A stretch of 64,000 nucleotides of DNA from Maratus speciosus (Eukaryota; Arthropoda; Arachnida; Araneae; Salticidae). The notes below the pieces were generated by a model that saw only the letters and a program-made list of their open reading frames with translations, did not search any database and was not told the origin of the DNA. Positions 11,682 to 24,117 of this stretch are shown here, piece after piece; positions within the stretch are counted from its first letter, which is position 1; every line of letters starts with the position of its first letter. Location: positions 1,674,001-1,738,000 of the forward strand of contig OZ010792.1 in the NCBI GenBank assembly GCA_963932465.1, read 5' to 3'. The translations under genes were made by a program, and so were the position numbers.

Positions 11682-14103
11682 TAAAGGTTAAAATTCAATA
11701 TTTGCTTTAGTAGCCAGTGGCCGGTAGAGGCTGTATGTTTAGTAGCCACTACTGTCAAGTTAGTGGCCACTTATCGTAGTTTGTAGATTTAAATAGTTTT
11801 ACAAGTAATGTTTTTAAAATATTTATGTTACGAAGACATCTTTTAAAATATATAAAAATAAAACTATCCACAGTGTCAGTTTACTTACCCCAACAAAATC
11901 AATTAACAGTTATTTTACATAAAAAAAAAAAGAGAGAATTTATCGAACAATGTCGTACAAGACCTAGGTCAAAGATTGGTTCACATCTCCAATACGTCAC
12001 TGTGTAGCCCGAGATCAGAATTCTTTCTGAAAATAGGCCTAAAATAGTTCCCGTTTGACAAAATTCGCAATTAATTTTTGAAATTGTTTTAAGAAATTTG
12101 CAATTATTTTACGCAACCTCTTGCTAAAATTCACAATTTTTTCGCCGATCGTTCAACAGAATTCACGATTTTTTTTCGCGATCATTCGACGAAAGTGACG
12201 ATTTTATTATGCAATCTCTTGGTGAAATTCGCGATTTTTTCTACGATCAATTGACGAAATTCGCGACTTTATTTCCTCGATCTTTCGCAAAATTCGCGAT
12301 TTTATTCCGCGGTCGTTTGACGAAATTTACTTTTTTTGCGATCTTTAGACGAAATTTGCGTTTTTTTCGCGATCTTTTGACGAAGTTTGCGTTTTTTTTT
12401 CGCGATCTTTTGAAGAAGTTTGCGTTTTTTTTCGCGATCTTTTGATGAAGTTTGCGTTTTTTTCGTGATCTTTTGACGAAGTTTGCGTTTTTTTGCGATC
12501 TTTTGACGAAGTTTGCGTTTTTTAGCGATCTTTTGACGAAGTTTGCGTTTTTTTCGTGATCTTTTGACGAAGTTTGCGTTTTTTTTCGCGATCTTTTGAC
12601 GAAGTTTGCGTTTTTATCGCAATCTTTTGACGAAGTTTGCGTTTATTTCCGATCTTTTGACGAAATTTGCGTTTTTTCGCGATCTTTTGACGAAATTTGT
12701 GGATTTTTCGCGATTTTTTGATGAAATTTGCGGTTTTTACGCGATTCTTTCACGAAATTTGCGTTTTTTCAGCATTTTTTGATGAAAATCGCGGGGTTTT
12801 TTTCGCGATTCTGAAATTCTCAGCAAATTTTCTGAAAGGTTACAGAAGGGTGGAGCTGTGTTTTTTCTGCACCTGATTAACGAAATTCCCGTTTTTTCAA
12901 GATCCTTTGACGAAATTTACTTTTTTTCGCGATATCTTGACAAAATTTGCACTTTTTTCGCGAACTTTTGACAAAATTTGCGGTTTTTCGAGATCCTTTG
13001 ACGAAATTTGCAATTTTTTCGCGATTTTTTGACGAAATTTGCGATTTTTTTCGCGATCTTTTGACGAAATTTACGGTTTTTTTCGCGTTCTTTTAACGAA
13101 ATTTGTGGTGTTTTTCGCGATCTTTTGACGAAATTTAGCGTTTTTTCGCGATCTTTTGACGAAATTTGCGGTTTTTCCCCTATCTATTTCCGAAATTTAA
13201 GGGGTTTTCGCGATCTTTTGACAAAATTTGCGGGTTTTTCGCGATTATTTGACGAAATTTGAGATTTTTTTCGCGATTATTTGACGAAATTTGAGATTTT
13301 TTTCGCGATCTTTTGACGAAATTTACGGTTTTTCGTGTTCTTTTAACGAAATTTAAGGGGTTTTCGCGATCTTTTGACAAAATTTGCGGTTTTTCGTGAT
13401 TTTTTGATGAAATTTGAGATTTTTTTTTTTGCGATCTTTTGACGAAATTTACGGTTTTTCGTGTTCTTTTAACGAAATTTATAGGTTTTTTTCGCGATCT
13501 TTTGACAAAATTTGCGTTTTTTCGTGATTTTTTGATGAAATTTATTGTCTTTTTGCGATCTTTTGATGAAATTTATGGTCTTTTTGCGATCTTTTGACGA
13601 AATTTACCGTTTTTTCGCGATCTTTTGACGAACATTGCGGGTTTTTGCGATACTTTGATGAAATTTGCGATTTTTCCGCATTCCTTTCACGAAATTTGCG
13701 TTTTTTCCGCGATTCTTTGACGGAAATCTCGTCTTTTTTCGAGATTCTTATGAAATTCTCGTTTTTCCCGTGATTCTTTGACGATTTTTTTGCGAACGAT
13801 TGACAAAATTGATATCTTTCGGCGACCATTTGTCGAAATTCGCGATACTTTTATGCCGATTTTTTTTAATTTTCGGAACCAAATGCCTTCAATGTGAGCA
13901 TCAACGCGATTTTCTTTTTCGATTCCGCGGAAATCGCTGATCGATTAAAAAAAAAAAAAAAAAAAAAACGGAAAAGTGGCATTTCTGACATTACATGGAA
14001 AATAAAGATCGCCACTTTGGCGATCAGATGCCCATCATAAAGTCGCCAATTTTTTACATTTAGTCGCCCTGTGGCCGGTGGCGACCGGTAATTTTAACCT
14101 TTA
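11682..14103. mobile_element. TAAAGGTTAAAATT element carrying a minisatellite
   Basis: Both ends are TAAAGGTTAAAATT in inverted orientation, flanked by an 8-bp duplication CCTTCATT (11674-11681, 14104-14111). GTGGCCGG and CCGGCCAC motifs lie just inside the ends. Its right end matches the left end of the 340-bp element at 4984. Most of the interior is the 30-bp minisatellite at ~12050-13850. No transposase was recognised. It may be Mutator- or hAT-like, judging only from the 8-10 bp duplications; the family is unassigned. Confidence 0.75.
12050..13850. repeat. ~30-bp minisatellite array 1
   Basis: Some sixty degenerate units of about 27-31 bases follow one another, with the consensus TTTTTCGCGATCTTTTGACG followed by AAATTTGCG. 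Homopolymeric T tracts vary in length between units. Because the period is close to 30, open frames across it encode 10-residue repeats (for example RDLLTKFAFF); these are artefacts. Related arrays lie at 18650-20090 and 24118-25250. Confidence 0.9.
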
Positions 14104-14188
14104 CCTTCATTATTTTTAATCATCCAATAATGTTTAGATCGTATACCAACAATACATTTTACATTAGCTTATTCTTTCTCATTATTAG

Positions 14189-14615
14189 TAGGGATGTGTT
14201 TAGGAAAATTTTAGGTCCTTTAAAGACCCCTTCACAAAGTAATTTATCTTAAAACAAGACCCTTCACAAAATTTTTTATCCCCAAACAGGACCCTTCACA
14301 AAACATTTTATCCCAAAACAGGACCCTTCACAAAATTATTTGTCTCTTATTAAAGAGACCTTTCACAGAATGTTTTCACCTTTAAATTGAACTTTTCACA
14401 AATTTAGTAATTTAAAAATAAAATCTAGCCTGTAAGTAAGCAGTTTAACTCACCAAAAAGCATATTACTTAGCTTTTTATATATGAATGATAGAACATGA
14501 AGACATCGATAATTTAAAATTCACAAAATTATGACTAGAATTTTCACAAAAATAAAAAAAACTTCACAATTTCACAAAAACAGGACCCTGTGAGAAAAGT
14601 CTGGACAGACCCCTG
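14189..14615. mobile_element. hAT-like MITE with internal repeats (L' copy)
   Basis: This is the inverted copy of 9988-10382, with one extra ~40-base internal unit (the second CAAAACAGGACCCTTCACAA around 14280-14325). The outer terminal base differs between copies (T here, C in L). Confidence 0.65.
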
Positions 14616-14622
14616 ATTAGCT

Positions 14623-16040
14623 CTATAGACTTGAATAATGTTTCTGTCTAGATGGAGTAGAAGGATACTTTTTTAACAGAGAGGATAGTTCAGCAACAAA
14701 TGAGACAGAATCTCGGATGGCTCTTATTGGCTCATTTTGGAGATTAAATTTCGTTGCATAATGCTTACATAATCCCCCTACAGCATCACATGCACTTTTT
14801 TCATTTCCAGTAGCTGAAAAAATCCACTTCTTTAGTACAACTTCATTATTTTTGTGCAATCCATCAAAATAATAGTTTTTTAAAATGTGCTCTATCTCCA
14901 TCTGATATATACACAATTGATTCCAGTGTTTGTAATTGGTACAACTTAGATAATTCTTTTTTTATATTTTCTATGGCACAAACAGCATGAGCTGTATCAT
15001 GAGTTATATCATCAGAAACTACAATAAAACTCTATTTCTTCTCTAAAATATGCTGTACAGGTAAATAATGATATTTGAGTATTTTGCCAGTGAAAGCCTT
15101 GTACTTCATCTGTCAGTATTAGCGACCAGTTTTTAGCAAAGTCAGAATGTATCACAAGCACACATTTTTTTTTTTTTTTGATAACTTTACCTCAGCAATT
15201 CTTTGTGTCTGATTTTTCCTTGAGTGATAATGAGGAATTGCTTTTCTCACCCAGTGCCTTACATCTTCTAGAATTTTTTTCAATCCATACCAACTTTTTT
15301 ATTAAGTCATCATCCTCCCATATAGCATATACAACCCCTTCCTCTTCATTCAAATGAAAAGCTTCGACTAAGAATTTTTGTACCTCAGGGCACTCACCAC
15401 ACTCTTCGAGTCAACAATTTTCATTGCTTATTTTTCTATATTAGCATTTCGTCATCAGATCTTCTTCTCTAACTTGAATGCCTGTTAAATTTTTAAGAGC
15501 TACACATATTAATTTCTAATTACTGCAGTAAACAGAACAACGTACTACTTGTATTGGCTGAATTTAGATAAATTTTGGATATAGTGAATGAAATTTTGAT
15601 AGTCTTATTTTCATACAGCAGGGGTGGCCAACTGTGGCATGCTCGACACCACTAAAATTTTATAGTAATCATTTCTTTATCTAATCATCGAATCTCTGTA
15701 ATTTCAGAAGCCGACTTTTTCTGTAAAATTTTAGTATTGTCTGGCATGCCACGGTTGGCCACCTTTGTCATAGAAGGATTTTCTTTTTTCATGAAATTAT
15801 GTTTCTTCAACAGACTGTGTCATAAAACGTTTCTCTTTTAATTTCCGCACCATCATTTTTAATACAAATAACATCACTTTTGTTTGGACTATCTTTAGTT
15901 CAATCTTTGTTATCCTCTCAATAGCAGGACAATGCAACATTTAGTGCTATATGTCTAATATAAGGATCAGATTGCGCATAAACTACTTTTTCTTTTTTAA
16001 TTTTTCTGGATTTAACTACTAGATAGTTTGCTACACCTTT
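14623..16040 (-). pseudogene. Decayed DDE transposase (copy in L')
   Basis: This is the inverted duplicate of the pseudogene at 8560-9980. The 97-residue frame 14623-14916 is identical to that at 9687-9980 and holds the WIFSATGNEKSACDAVGG motif. The same frameshifts and MITE insertion are present, so it was already dead when duplicated. A small deletion near 15920 (the CTATTTAG of L is missing) distinguishes the copies. Confidence 0.7.
15619..15767. mobile_element. Short hAT-type MITE (149 bp) in arm L'
   Basis: Inverted copy of 8840-8988, with the CAGGGGTGGCCAACTGTGG end here on the left. It interrupts the decayed DDE gene at the same place. Confidence 0.75.
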
Positions 16041-16836
16041 TATTAAAAATTACTACATATTATTCTTTTTATAAAAAATTTAATCACATTATAAATTGAG
16101 TGAAATAAGAAAAAGCTTGACTTTCTGGCCTTTTGAAAAATATACACAACTTGATATTTTCAAAAAATCATATAAAATTTTCTAAGCAAAAACACACGAT
16201 TTGCTTATAAGGTATTTATATTAGAAATTAATAAGGTATCAATTGAGCATATTATCAGATTTTTAAAAAATGGTGTTTTTGAGAAATTGCATCTCAAAAA
16301 TAGCGAATTTACGAAATTTTGCATAATTTAAATTTGAATTGCAAAAGTTGCATGCATCTTAGGATTAAAATAAAATTTACCGTGAAACTCCCATTAAAGG
16401 TCTTTGGATTACCACCAATGTTTAGCTTTAAAATATTTTTTTTCATTCTGAAAAAAAAAATCTTAAAATCAGTAATAATTCCATTTTTTGTACTTAGAAA
16501 CAATTTTTTAAAATTAATTTAAAATGTCACCATATTATTTAAAACTAAGCTAAAGTAAAATTCAGCTTAATAACTATTTGTAAAAAATAAATTAACTGGA
16601 TACGTTAAATATTTTTGATACTGTGTTCGTTTCAAAATGAAGCATTTTTCTGTTTTTTCGAAAATTGTCAATTTTATCGTAAACTTTAAAGTGCTGTAAC
16701 CACAGAAAAAAATTTTTGGGGGAAAAATCCCATTGGGAAATTTTATGTATTACTTAGTTGTAACTTCTGTAATTTTTTGAAAAAAATCTACGATGGTGAA
16801 TTGACATGTCCTGCCTGAGCTGAGATGGAATTGCTC

Positions 16837-17310
16837 ATAAGTGCATATTTAAAAATACTAAGGTATGCAACTCGGACTTACCAGATTAGTCCATAGGTAA
16901 AAATCATTTTTTAAATCGAAAACTCTAAATATATTTTTTACATTTAATATATATGGCTGCTAAATTTGAGTTTTATTTATAGTATTTTATTTATTGATGA
17001 AGTTTTAATGTTGTTATGTAATATTAACCGGAAATAAATCCTGAACTATTTATAGTGTTTTAAGTACAAACGGATTAAAGTTTTGTAATCGGGCTGTACG
17101 CGATGAACATAGATTTTAGTGCAAATCATTCTTAAAAAAATATTTTAAAAACCACACAAAAATAAATAAAAATAAAAATGAACGAGGAAATTGAAATAAA
17201 GTTTTCAAACAAATTCTGTTTCAAAGAACTTTTTTTCCCAATTCGGCAGTGTAAAAATTGAAATTGCTGCGATGTTTAGAAGTTATATTAAATGTTTATC
17301 TCTCTATATA
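16837..17310. other. AT-rich sequence, nothing recognised
   Basis: No coding region, terminal repeat or RNA gene is visible between arm L' and the pogo-like element that starts at 17311. Confidence 0.4.
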
Positions 17311-17984
17311 GGGTAGATGTGCCAGTAATGGACACCCCTTGATGTTTTTGGTTCATAAAAAAATAACTAATAAATATTTAGCTTTAATTATTTTTTTTTA
17401 TATTACCCCCTTACATGTTTTATAAAACTGGGTTATTGTTTACACTTTTAATCAAACCAATCAAGAAGCAGAAAATAATGTTTCAAAGTTTCACTGTTTT
17501 TCTGTGAAAATCTTAATGAATAGGCTAAGAGTTGGCTTCGTTTAATTAATTTATATATTATTTATTTTCTTGCAAAATTTGAATGTTTTTGTTTGAGTAG
17601 CAATAGGAAACTTAGAATATTATATCAGGGCTTGAAATTCAATTTTTCCTAGGAGGGGAATCTCCCTACCAACATTTATAAATGGAGGGGAGTTGAGCTA
17701 TTTGGGAGGGAGAAAAAAAATCTTTAAAACCCACTATTGTTTTGCATGCTATTTAAAGAATTACATTAATACAGGCATGACAAAATACCATTGAAGCAAT
17801 TTAAATCAACAACTTAGAATAATTATGTAAAAAGTTTTTTATTTAAAAAAGGAAGGTGGTCAAGCTTTTATTATACAGTCTATTTTTCAACTTTAAACCA
17901 AAAGTTACGAGTCTTTAATAATGGGGTTTTTTAATGAAATTCTGAATTTAGATTTTAATTCGATTTTGGGCCCTGAATCTTCTT

Positions 17985-18400
17985 TCACAAGGTAAAACTT
18001 GTGACAGACAGCACAAGCACAACATTTATAACTTTGAAAATTGTTGGAAACATATGGTTATGTTCTCTTAAAAAAATTTCGGAAAACTTTGAAAACGTGC
18101 CTCCATTTTTAACTACTTGCATGAACAATGCATATTCAGTGATGGCATCATAAATATCCATTTCTGAAAGAAATTGTTTTATTATATCTTTAATGGAATT
18201 ATAGTCAAAATTCGACTTCCTGGTATTTTCTTTGAACAAGCTTCTATACATTCAAATTTTAAACAACGTCCAAAGTTTTAAATGGAAATTTTTGATTCAT
18301 TTCTTCTATTACACGAGAAATATAGGTTAACTTTAAATTGTCAAATCCTGATTTCAGTGAATTGCAAGGATCAATTAGTTTGGTGATTCTAAATATCTTT
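17985..18400 (-). pseudogene. hAT transposase C-terminal remnant
   Basis: The minus strand reads LKSGFDNLKLTYISRVIEEM and NQKFPFKTLDVV, then a stop, then the 88-residue frame starting at 18251. That frame ends HNHMFPTIFKVINVVLVLSV. The last segment fits the hAT C-terminal dimerisation region, in which a FP-L/I-K-ALVLSV-S helix usually precedes ER-FS. The ER-FS part is missing, and the upstream catalytic region has been replaced by minisatellite. The location inside CAGGG-ended termini supports the hAT assignment. Confidence 0.6.
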
Positions 18401-18649
18401 TATTGGAGCTCAGGATTTTTATTTCATGTGCACCAGTAGATCTTTGCAGTCCTTCTAATCTTATTTTTGCTTAGTACTGAATCTAGACCAATTTGGCAGA
18501 GCGCAGCACACGGTAACACTTACTGTTCTTTTTTGGCACATCCTTTTGGATATTTTCCTTTTTCTGTCATGGGAAAAAATATCGTGAAATATACCAATTA
18601 GGCATAGGAAAAAAAAAAAGTCAATTTTCTCAATCGGTCGAGGGAAGAA

Positions 18650-20090
18650 TATTGTGAAATTTGTCGATTGATTGCAGGATAAAATTGCAAAATTCGTCGA
18701 TCTGCCACGGGATAAAACTGTAAATTTCGTCAGTCTGTCACAAAAAGTAACCATGAAATTCTCGTCTGATTCTGAGTAAAAAAAAAAAAAAATCTGAAAT
18801 TCACAGCAAATTTTTAAACGGTTACAGCAGGGGATGGAAAGGGATTGGGAAATCCCCTCAAGGCGCTAATTTTTTTTTTTTTTTTGCAAGTCGAGTAAAC
18901 TTTTTTTTTTTTTTTTTTTTTGGTTCGGTTTGATTTCAGGCTGAGTGTAGATTCTTGCAAGTTGGGTTCCGGTTAAACCCACTTTTTCAAAAGTTAGTTC
19001 AGTATATTATTTCAGATTAAAAACTATACCTATAATAATAAACATAAATATTTGTGTGCTGTTTTTTGTAGAGACTGTCGCATTTTTTCCCGTGATCTTT
19101 TGACGAAATTTGCATTTTTCCGTGATCCTTTAACAAAATTCGTGTTTTTTCCACGATCCTTTGAGGAAATTCGCGTTTTTCTGCAATCCTTCATCGAAAT
19201 TCATGTTTTTTCGCGATCCTTTGACGGAATTCGTGTTTTTTTGGCGATCCTTTGTCGAAATTCGCGTTTTTTGCGCGATTCTTTGACGAAATACGCGTTT
19301 TTTTGTGCGATTCTTCGACGAAATTCGCGTTTTTTTGTGCGATTCTTCGACGAAATTCGCATTTTTTTTGCGCGATTCTTTGACGAAATTCATGTTTTCT
19401 TGCGCGATTCTTTGACGAAATTCGCGTTTTTTTCTGCGATCCTTTGACGAAATTCGTTCTTTTGCCACGATCCTTTGACGAAATTCGTGTTTTTCCGCGA
19501 TATTTTAACTAAATTCGTGTTTTTTTCGCGATCATTTGACGAAATTTGAGATTTTTTTGCAATCCTTTATCGAAATCTGTGTTTTTTCGCGATCCTTTGA
19601 TGAATTTCGCGTTTTTTCCCTCGATCTTTTGCCGAAATTTGCGTTTTATTCGCGATCATTTACGAAATTTGTGTTTTTCGGGATCCTTTGCGACGAAATT
19701 GGTGATTTTATTGACGAAATTTATTTTTTCAGCGATCATTTGTTGAAATTCGCGATATTTTTCTGCTAAAATTTTTTATGTCCGAATTTCGGAATTGATG
19801 ACCGATTTTTCATAATTTTTGGAACTGAATACCTTAAATTTTCGGAAAATTCGCAACAGAATCACCTCTGAAATCGCCAGTCGCTCGCGGAAAATAACGC
19901 AAAACTTGTCAGTCTATCTCGGGGGGGGGGGGGGGGGGGGGGAAGTGAAATTTGTCTATCGGTCGCAGGAAAAAATCGTGAATTTCAACGATCTTTCGCG
20001 GTAAAAAACTCGCAAAATATGTCAATCGGACGCGCGAAAATATCACAAAATTCGCAAGGCGTTCGCGGGAGTTGATCGTGGTTTCAAAAT
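18650..20090. repeat. ~30-bp minisatellite array 2
   Basis: Degenerate units of the type TTTTTCGCGATCCTTTGACG plus AAATTCGCG run most clearly from 19075 to 19765, with looser or inverted relatives on either side. A 22-base G run lies at 19921-19942. The 131-residue frame at 19052 is the 30-bp period read as 10-residue repeats and is not a gene. The unit is closely similar to arrays 1 and 3. Confidence 0.85.
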
Positions 20091-21586
20091 GAAAAATTTT
20101 CCAGAAAAAGGTGAAATTTTTTGGATGGGAGCCTCCCGCCCACTTTATTCTTATGGGCGGGATTTGAAAATTTTGGGCGCGGATCCTGCCATCCCGCCCT
20201 GAAATTCAAGCCCTGTATATACTAACGGCCATTTACTAAATTTCATTTATTTTTAAGGTTTTAAGAGGGGGTGTCCATTACTGGGATGGTTAAGACATTG
20301 CTAAAAATGCAATTTCAGTAATGTTTATAGTACATAAAATATTTTGACTTAACTACAAACCTAAATAATCAAATTTAATTTTTAAATTATACTTACCAAA
20401 ATGTAATAACACCAAAACTTTTATAAATAGCTGCTTTTAAGTTATTTTATGTGATTAATAAAATTTCAATTTTTTATTTTATTTTATTTTTTTTTTATGT
20501 AGTACATATATATACCTCACATATTTTATAATCTGGCAATCAAATCAGCCAGGAAGCAGAAAAATACAGTTTAAGAGCACAGTCAGAGAGGGGCTCATAG
20601 GGCTTAATCCCTCTCTGTTTAAATAAAAACAATTAAGTTACAGAAGCTATTAAAAATCCATTTTCTGTCTTAAATGTTTCCATGTTAAAAAAAAAAAAAA
20701 TGCAATATTATTAATGAAAGTTATAGGTAATATTCATGAAACTAGTAAATCTGCAGATCAGTGGCCTCAAACATCAGTTCTGCAGTTTTATTTTGGAATT
20801 ATTTTATTTAGTATTTAAAATATTCAACTCACAATATCATTTCTTTCATATTTGTAATATTAATTATTATAAATGATATATCAAGTAATCTCTGGAAGAT
20901 TATTAAAAATAGTGGCACAAAACTAAACATTAATATTCCAAAACTTTATTATTATTATTATATACCTTTTAAATCCACCACTGTTTCAATAATTTGATAG
21001 CTGTAATTGTTTGGTATTTAGTATTTTAAATTATCCATCTAAAATAATTAAAACATCGATCTTCTGATAATTACAATAATTGATGCAAACAGTAAATGAT
21101 TATCACAAATATTTTATTAATTACTGGTATCCTAATTGTTAAATTTATTTAAAATAACTTTTGTTTTGTTTCATTAGTATGTATTCATTAAATTCTGGTT
21201 CTAAATACAGTCATAAAAACAATTATATTTATTACTTTTTATGGGGTGTCCACTACTGGGCCAGAGGGTGTCCATTACTGGGCTTTTGGGTGTTTTGATA
21301 TATTTCTGTTAATTAAAATTAAATTTCTATTCATATGGGGAAATGAGGCTATAAGAATGGTTAAATATTGTTGATAGATTAATATAATATTGAAAAAACT
21401 GGAATATAATAATTATAACTATTAATAAAAAAATAATTTTTAAAGAAATTCCTTAAGGGTGTCCATTACTGACACATCTACCCTATATATATTAGTAAAA
21501 GTGAAACTTATTGGTCAGGTGTTGCCACTGCCAATATGATGTAAATATTACTCACGATAATTGAAAAATTTTGTAATATAAAATTC

Positions 21587-21830
21587 TGGAACAACTTGCG
21601 AATACGCCCGGAGTCCGCCATCTTGTTTCTTTGTTGGTCATTTATAACCACTTTATGCTTAATTTAACAACATAAACAACAACAGACATAAACAACAACA
21701 AACATAAACAACAACAAAAATAAATAACAACAAAAATAAATAAATAAATCCAAATAAAGAAATTTAAAATCGGCGATGATCAACAAAGAAACAAGATGGC
21801 GGACTCCGGGCGTATCCGCAAGTTGTTCCA
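21587..21830. mobile_element. MITE with ~50-bp inverted ends
   Basis: The ends TGGAACAACTTGCGAATACG ... and its reverse complement differ at a few positions over ~50 bases and include GCCCGGAGTCCGCCATCTTG. The flanking duplication is AAATTC (21581-21586, 21831-21836). The middle is a run of AACAACAAACATAAA-type simple repeats (21670-21745). No coding capacity. Superfamily unassigned. Confidence 0.8.
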
Positions 21831-21836
21831 AAATTC

Positions 21837-22425
21837 TAAAATGATTCTAAGTAAACAGAAAATTTAAATTTCACAATGGAGATCGTGCACCAAATAAAAT
21901 AAGAAAAACTATTGTGTAGTTGTCTTTGTTATAGAAAATAAAATGCTTTATGTTGTAATTAATATAATATGTGAATGCTTGAAATATTGTAAATATGCTT
22001 TTTTTTTTTAATTATTGGTATATTATATTTTTAACAACAACAACAAAAAAATAAAGGTGTTATTAGTTATTGAGAGCGCTAATTTCTCCTCCCCCTCATT
22101 TGTATCAGCCTTTGCACATAGCTAATTCTTGGTTTTAAAGAAACCTGTAAAATTGCACTATGTATTTTTCATAAATATTTTTTAAAGAGTAATAATTTCA
22201 TATGTTGTATAAATTTTTTTAAAGTTTTTCACAATTTAAAAATATTTAAAATTTTATTAGGCTTTATAAACGTAATTCTGAGAAGTTACTGTTTTGTTCT
22301 TTTCTAATTTGTAGAAGTTATTTATTAAAACATACATTTTAATTAAATGAATTAAAGTTGCAACCCACTATTTTAATAATTTAATAAATAATCTAAAACA
22401 AAAATTTGGAAATAGGCAATTCATA

Positions 22426-22461
<36 letters not shown>

Positions 22462-22671
22462 TAATAAAATAAGAGAGAGAGAGAAAATAATAAGAACTAT
22501 AGTGCAGCTATAATTTTTTTCCTTCCAAAATTGTTTTATTTATTTTTCCCTCCTGCGTCACTGTAAAGATTTTATAAATTATTAATTTTCTTTCCATAGA
22601 GTTTTGCAAACTAAGGTCTCTTATTTCTTTACACGCGAAAAAAAAAAGTATTATTAATTTTTATTCAATTA
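21837..22671. other. AT-rich sequence with a TA microsatellite
   Basis: No gene seen. A (TA)n run lies at ~22426-22460, followed by a short GA run. A 14-base T/A stretch and other homopolymers are present but nothing more structured. Confidence 0.45.
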
Positions 22672-23461
22672 GAGCAATTCCACCTCATCTCAGGCAGGAC
22701 ATGTCAATTCACCATCATAGATTTTTTTCAAAAAATTACAGTAGTTACAACTAAGTAATACACAAAATTTCCCAATCGGATTTCCCCCCCCCCCCCCCAA
22801 ATTTTTTTTTTCTGTGGTTACAGCACTTTAAAGTTTACCATAAAATTGACAATTTTCGGAAAAACAGAAAAACGTTTCATTTTGAAATGAACACAGTATC
22901 AAAAATATTTAACGTATTCAGTCAATTTATTTTTTACAAATAGTTATTAAGCTGAATTTTACTTTAGCATAGTTTTAAAAAATATAGTGACATTTTAAAT
23001 TAATTTTAAAAAATTGTTTCTAAGTACAAAAAATGGAATTATTACTGATTTTAAGATTTTTTTTTTTTCAGAATTAAAAAAAATATTTTAAAGATAAACA
23101 TTTATGGTAATCCAAAGACCTTTAATGGGAGTTTCACAGTAAATTTTATTTTAAGCCTAAGATGCATTGCAACTTTTGCAATTCAATTTTAAATTATGCA
23201 AAATTTCATAAAATCGCTACTTTTGAGATGAAATTTCTCAAAAACACCATTTTTAAAAAATCTGATAATATGCTCAATTGATACCTTATTAGTTTCTTAT
23301 AAGTACTTTATAAGCAGATCGTGTGTTTTTGCTCAGAAAGTTTTATATGATTTTTTGAAAATAACATGTTGTGTATATTTTTCAAAAGACCAGAAAGTCA
23401 AGCTTTTTCTTATTAACTGAATTTTTAATATGATTAATTTTTTAATAAAAAGAATAATATG
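22672..23461 (+). repeat. Repeat A copy, continuing at 33753-33791
   Basis: It starts GAGCAATTCCACCTCATCTC and follows the other repeat A copies to AAGAATAATATG. There a hAT insertion (23462-33752) interrupts it. The remainder, TAATAATTTTTAATAAAAGA, resumes directly after the second copy of the 8-bp duplication at 33760. Confidence 0.8.
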
Positions 23462-24117
23462 CCCAGCAGCAGAATTTTTTTCTACAGTCTGCAACGCAAG
23501 CAGAAACTTTAAAAACAGTCTGCAGAACTTAAGGACAAATGCCCTCTTTCCAATCCCTGATGCACTCAACCCCCCTAATATTTGTGATTAACATAAAAGA
23601 AAAGTACTTTTTAAAATAATTTACCTTTGTCCTCAAAATTTTTAACACCACTACCTGAAAAATCTTTCATAAAATTTGGCAAAATTTCTGTGAAGTTAGA
23701 AAACAGAATAACAGTAAAAATAACATATGAACACCAATTTCTAAAATTTTTGAAAAGATTGATACAATGTGATAATATCAAAAATTATATATAGATGTGA
23801 TAATACAGGGGTGAAAGTGCACTAAAGCCACTTTGAAGCAGCAAAACTAATTTTGTAGCAGTAAAATCCATTTTTGTAGCAGCAAAAATCTAATTTTTTA
23901 GCAATAAAGGCTGTTATTGGAGCAGATTGAACTTCTTAGAAAATCAAATTTGAGTAATTCATGCAAATACTATAATTCTAATGCAATGTTTTATTTAGCA
24001 ATCTTAGCTAGTTGTGAAATTCAAAATTTAACATGCTTTCAATCAAAACATGGCTAACTAATATTTAACCTGCCTCTCAGCTGTAAAAAAATCTCTTGAA
24101 AACATCAATGTTGCAGC

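Larger units (their letters stand above)
10427..14144 (+). repeat. Block S2: second direct copy of S1
   Basis: S2 begins GAGCTATTCAATCTCAATTC, follows S1 through repeat A (10427-11184), the MITE (11185-11562) and the tail, and ends GTTTAGATCGTAT. The tail is split at 11682-14103 by a 2.4-kb element, and the insertion present in S1 at 4984-5323 is absent. S2 separates the two arms of the inverted repeat L/L'. Confidence 0.8.
14145..16836 (-). repeat. Right arm L' of the inverted repeat
   Basis: L' is the inverted copy of L (5425-10426) and ends GAGATGGAATTGCTC. It keeps empty sites for the two insertions found in L, at ~16690 (hAT) and ~16607 (foldback), which shows that those insertions came after the inverted duplication. 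It contains repeat A, the decayed DDE fragment and two MITEs in reverse order. Confidence 0.85.
17626..20215 (-). mobile_element. hAT element with transposase remnant and minisatellite
   Basis: The ends are CAGGGCTTGAAATTCAATTT and, reversed, CAGGGCTTGAAATTTCAGGG. The flanks share TATAT, but a clean 8-bp duplication is not visible. A minus-strand transposase C-terminal remnant occupies 17985-18400, and a 30-bp minisatellite fills 18650-20090. A truncated relative is at 2770-3037. It lies inside the pogo-like element. Confidence 0.75.
17311..21483. mobile_element. Pogo/Tigger-like non-autonomous element
   Basis: The inverted ends read GGGTAGATGTGCCAGTAATG and, on the right, GGGTAGATGTGTCAGTAATG, flanked by TA (within TATA). 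The motif GGGTGTCCATTACTG recurs inside the right end (~20268, ~21243, ~21267, ~21457), as expected for subterminal transposase-binding sites. The TA target and terminal pattern resemble the Tigger element at 35312. The interior contains no pogo transposase and is split by the hAT element at 17626-20215. Without that insertion it is ~1.6 kb. Confidence 0.7.

Noticed and set aside
12050..13850. CRISPR-like regular repeats
   Set aside because: There are no unique spacers; units adjoin and are degenerate. The setting is eukaryotic.
19052..19447. 131-residue frame with 10-residue repeats (and similar frames at 12209, 13180, 13542, 24146, 24227, 24697)
   Set aside because: The 30-bp minisatellite period keeps frames open on both strands; there is no start context or conserved domain.
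19921..19942. 22-base G run as a telomeric or quadruplex element
   Set aside because: A plain homopolymer inside a decayed repeat; its length is also prone to sequencing error.
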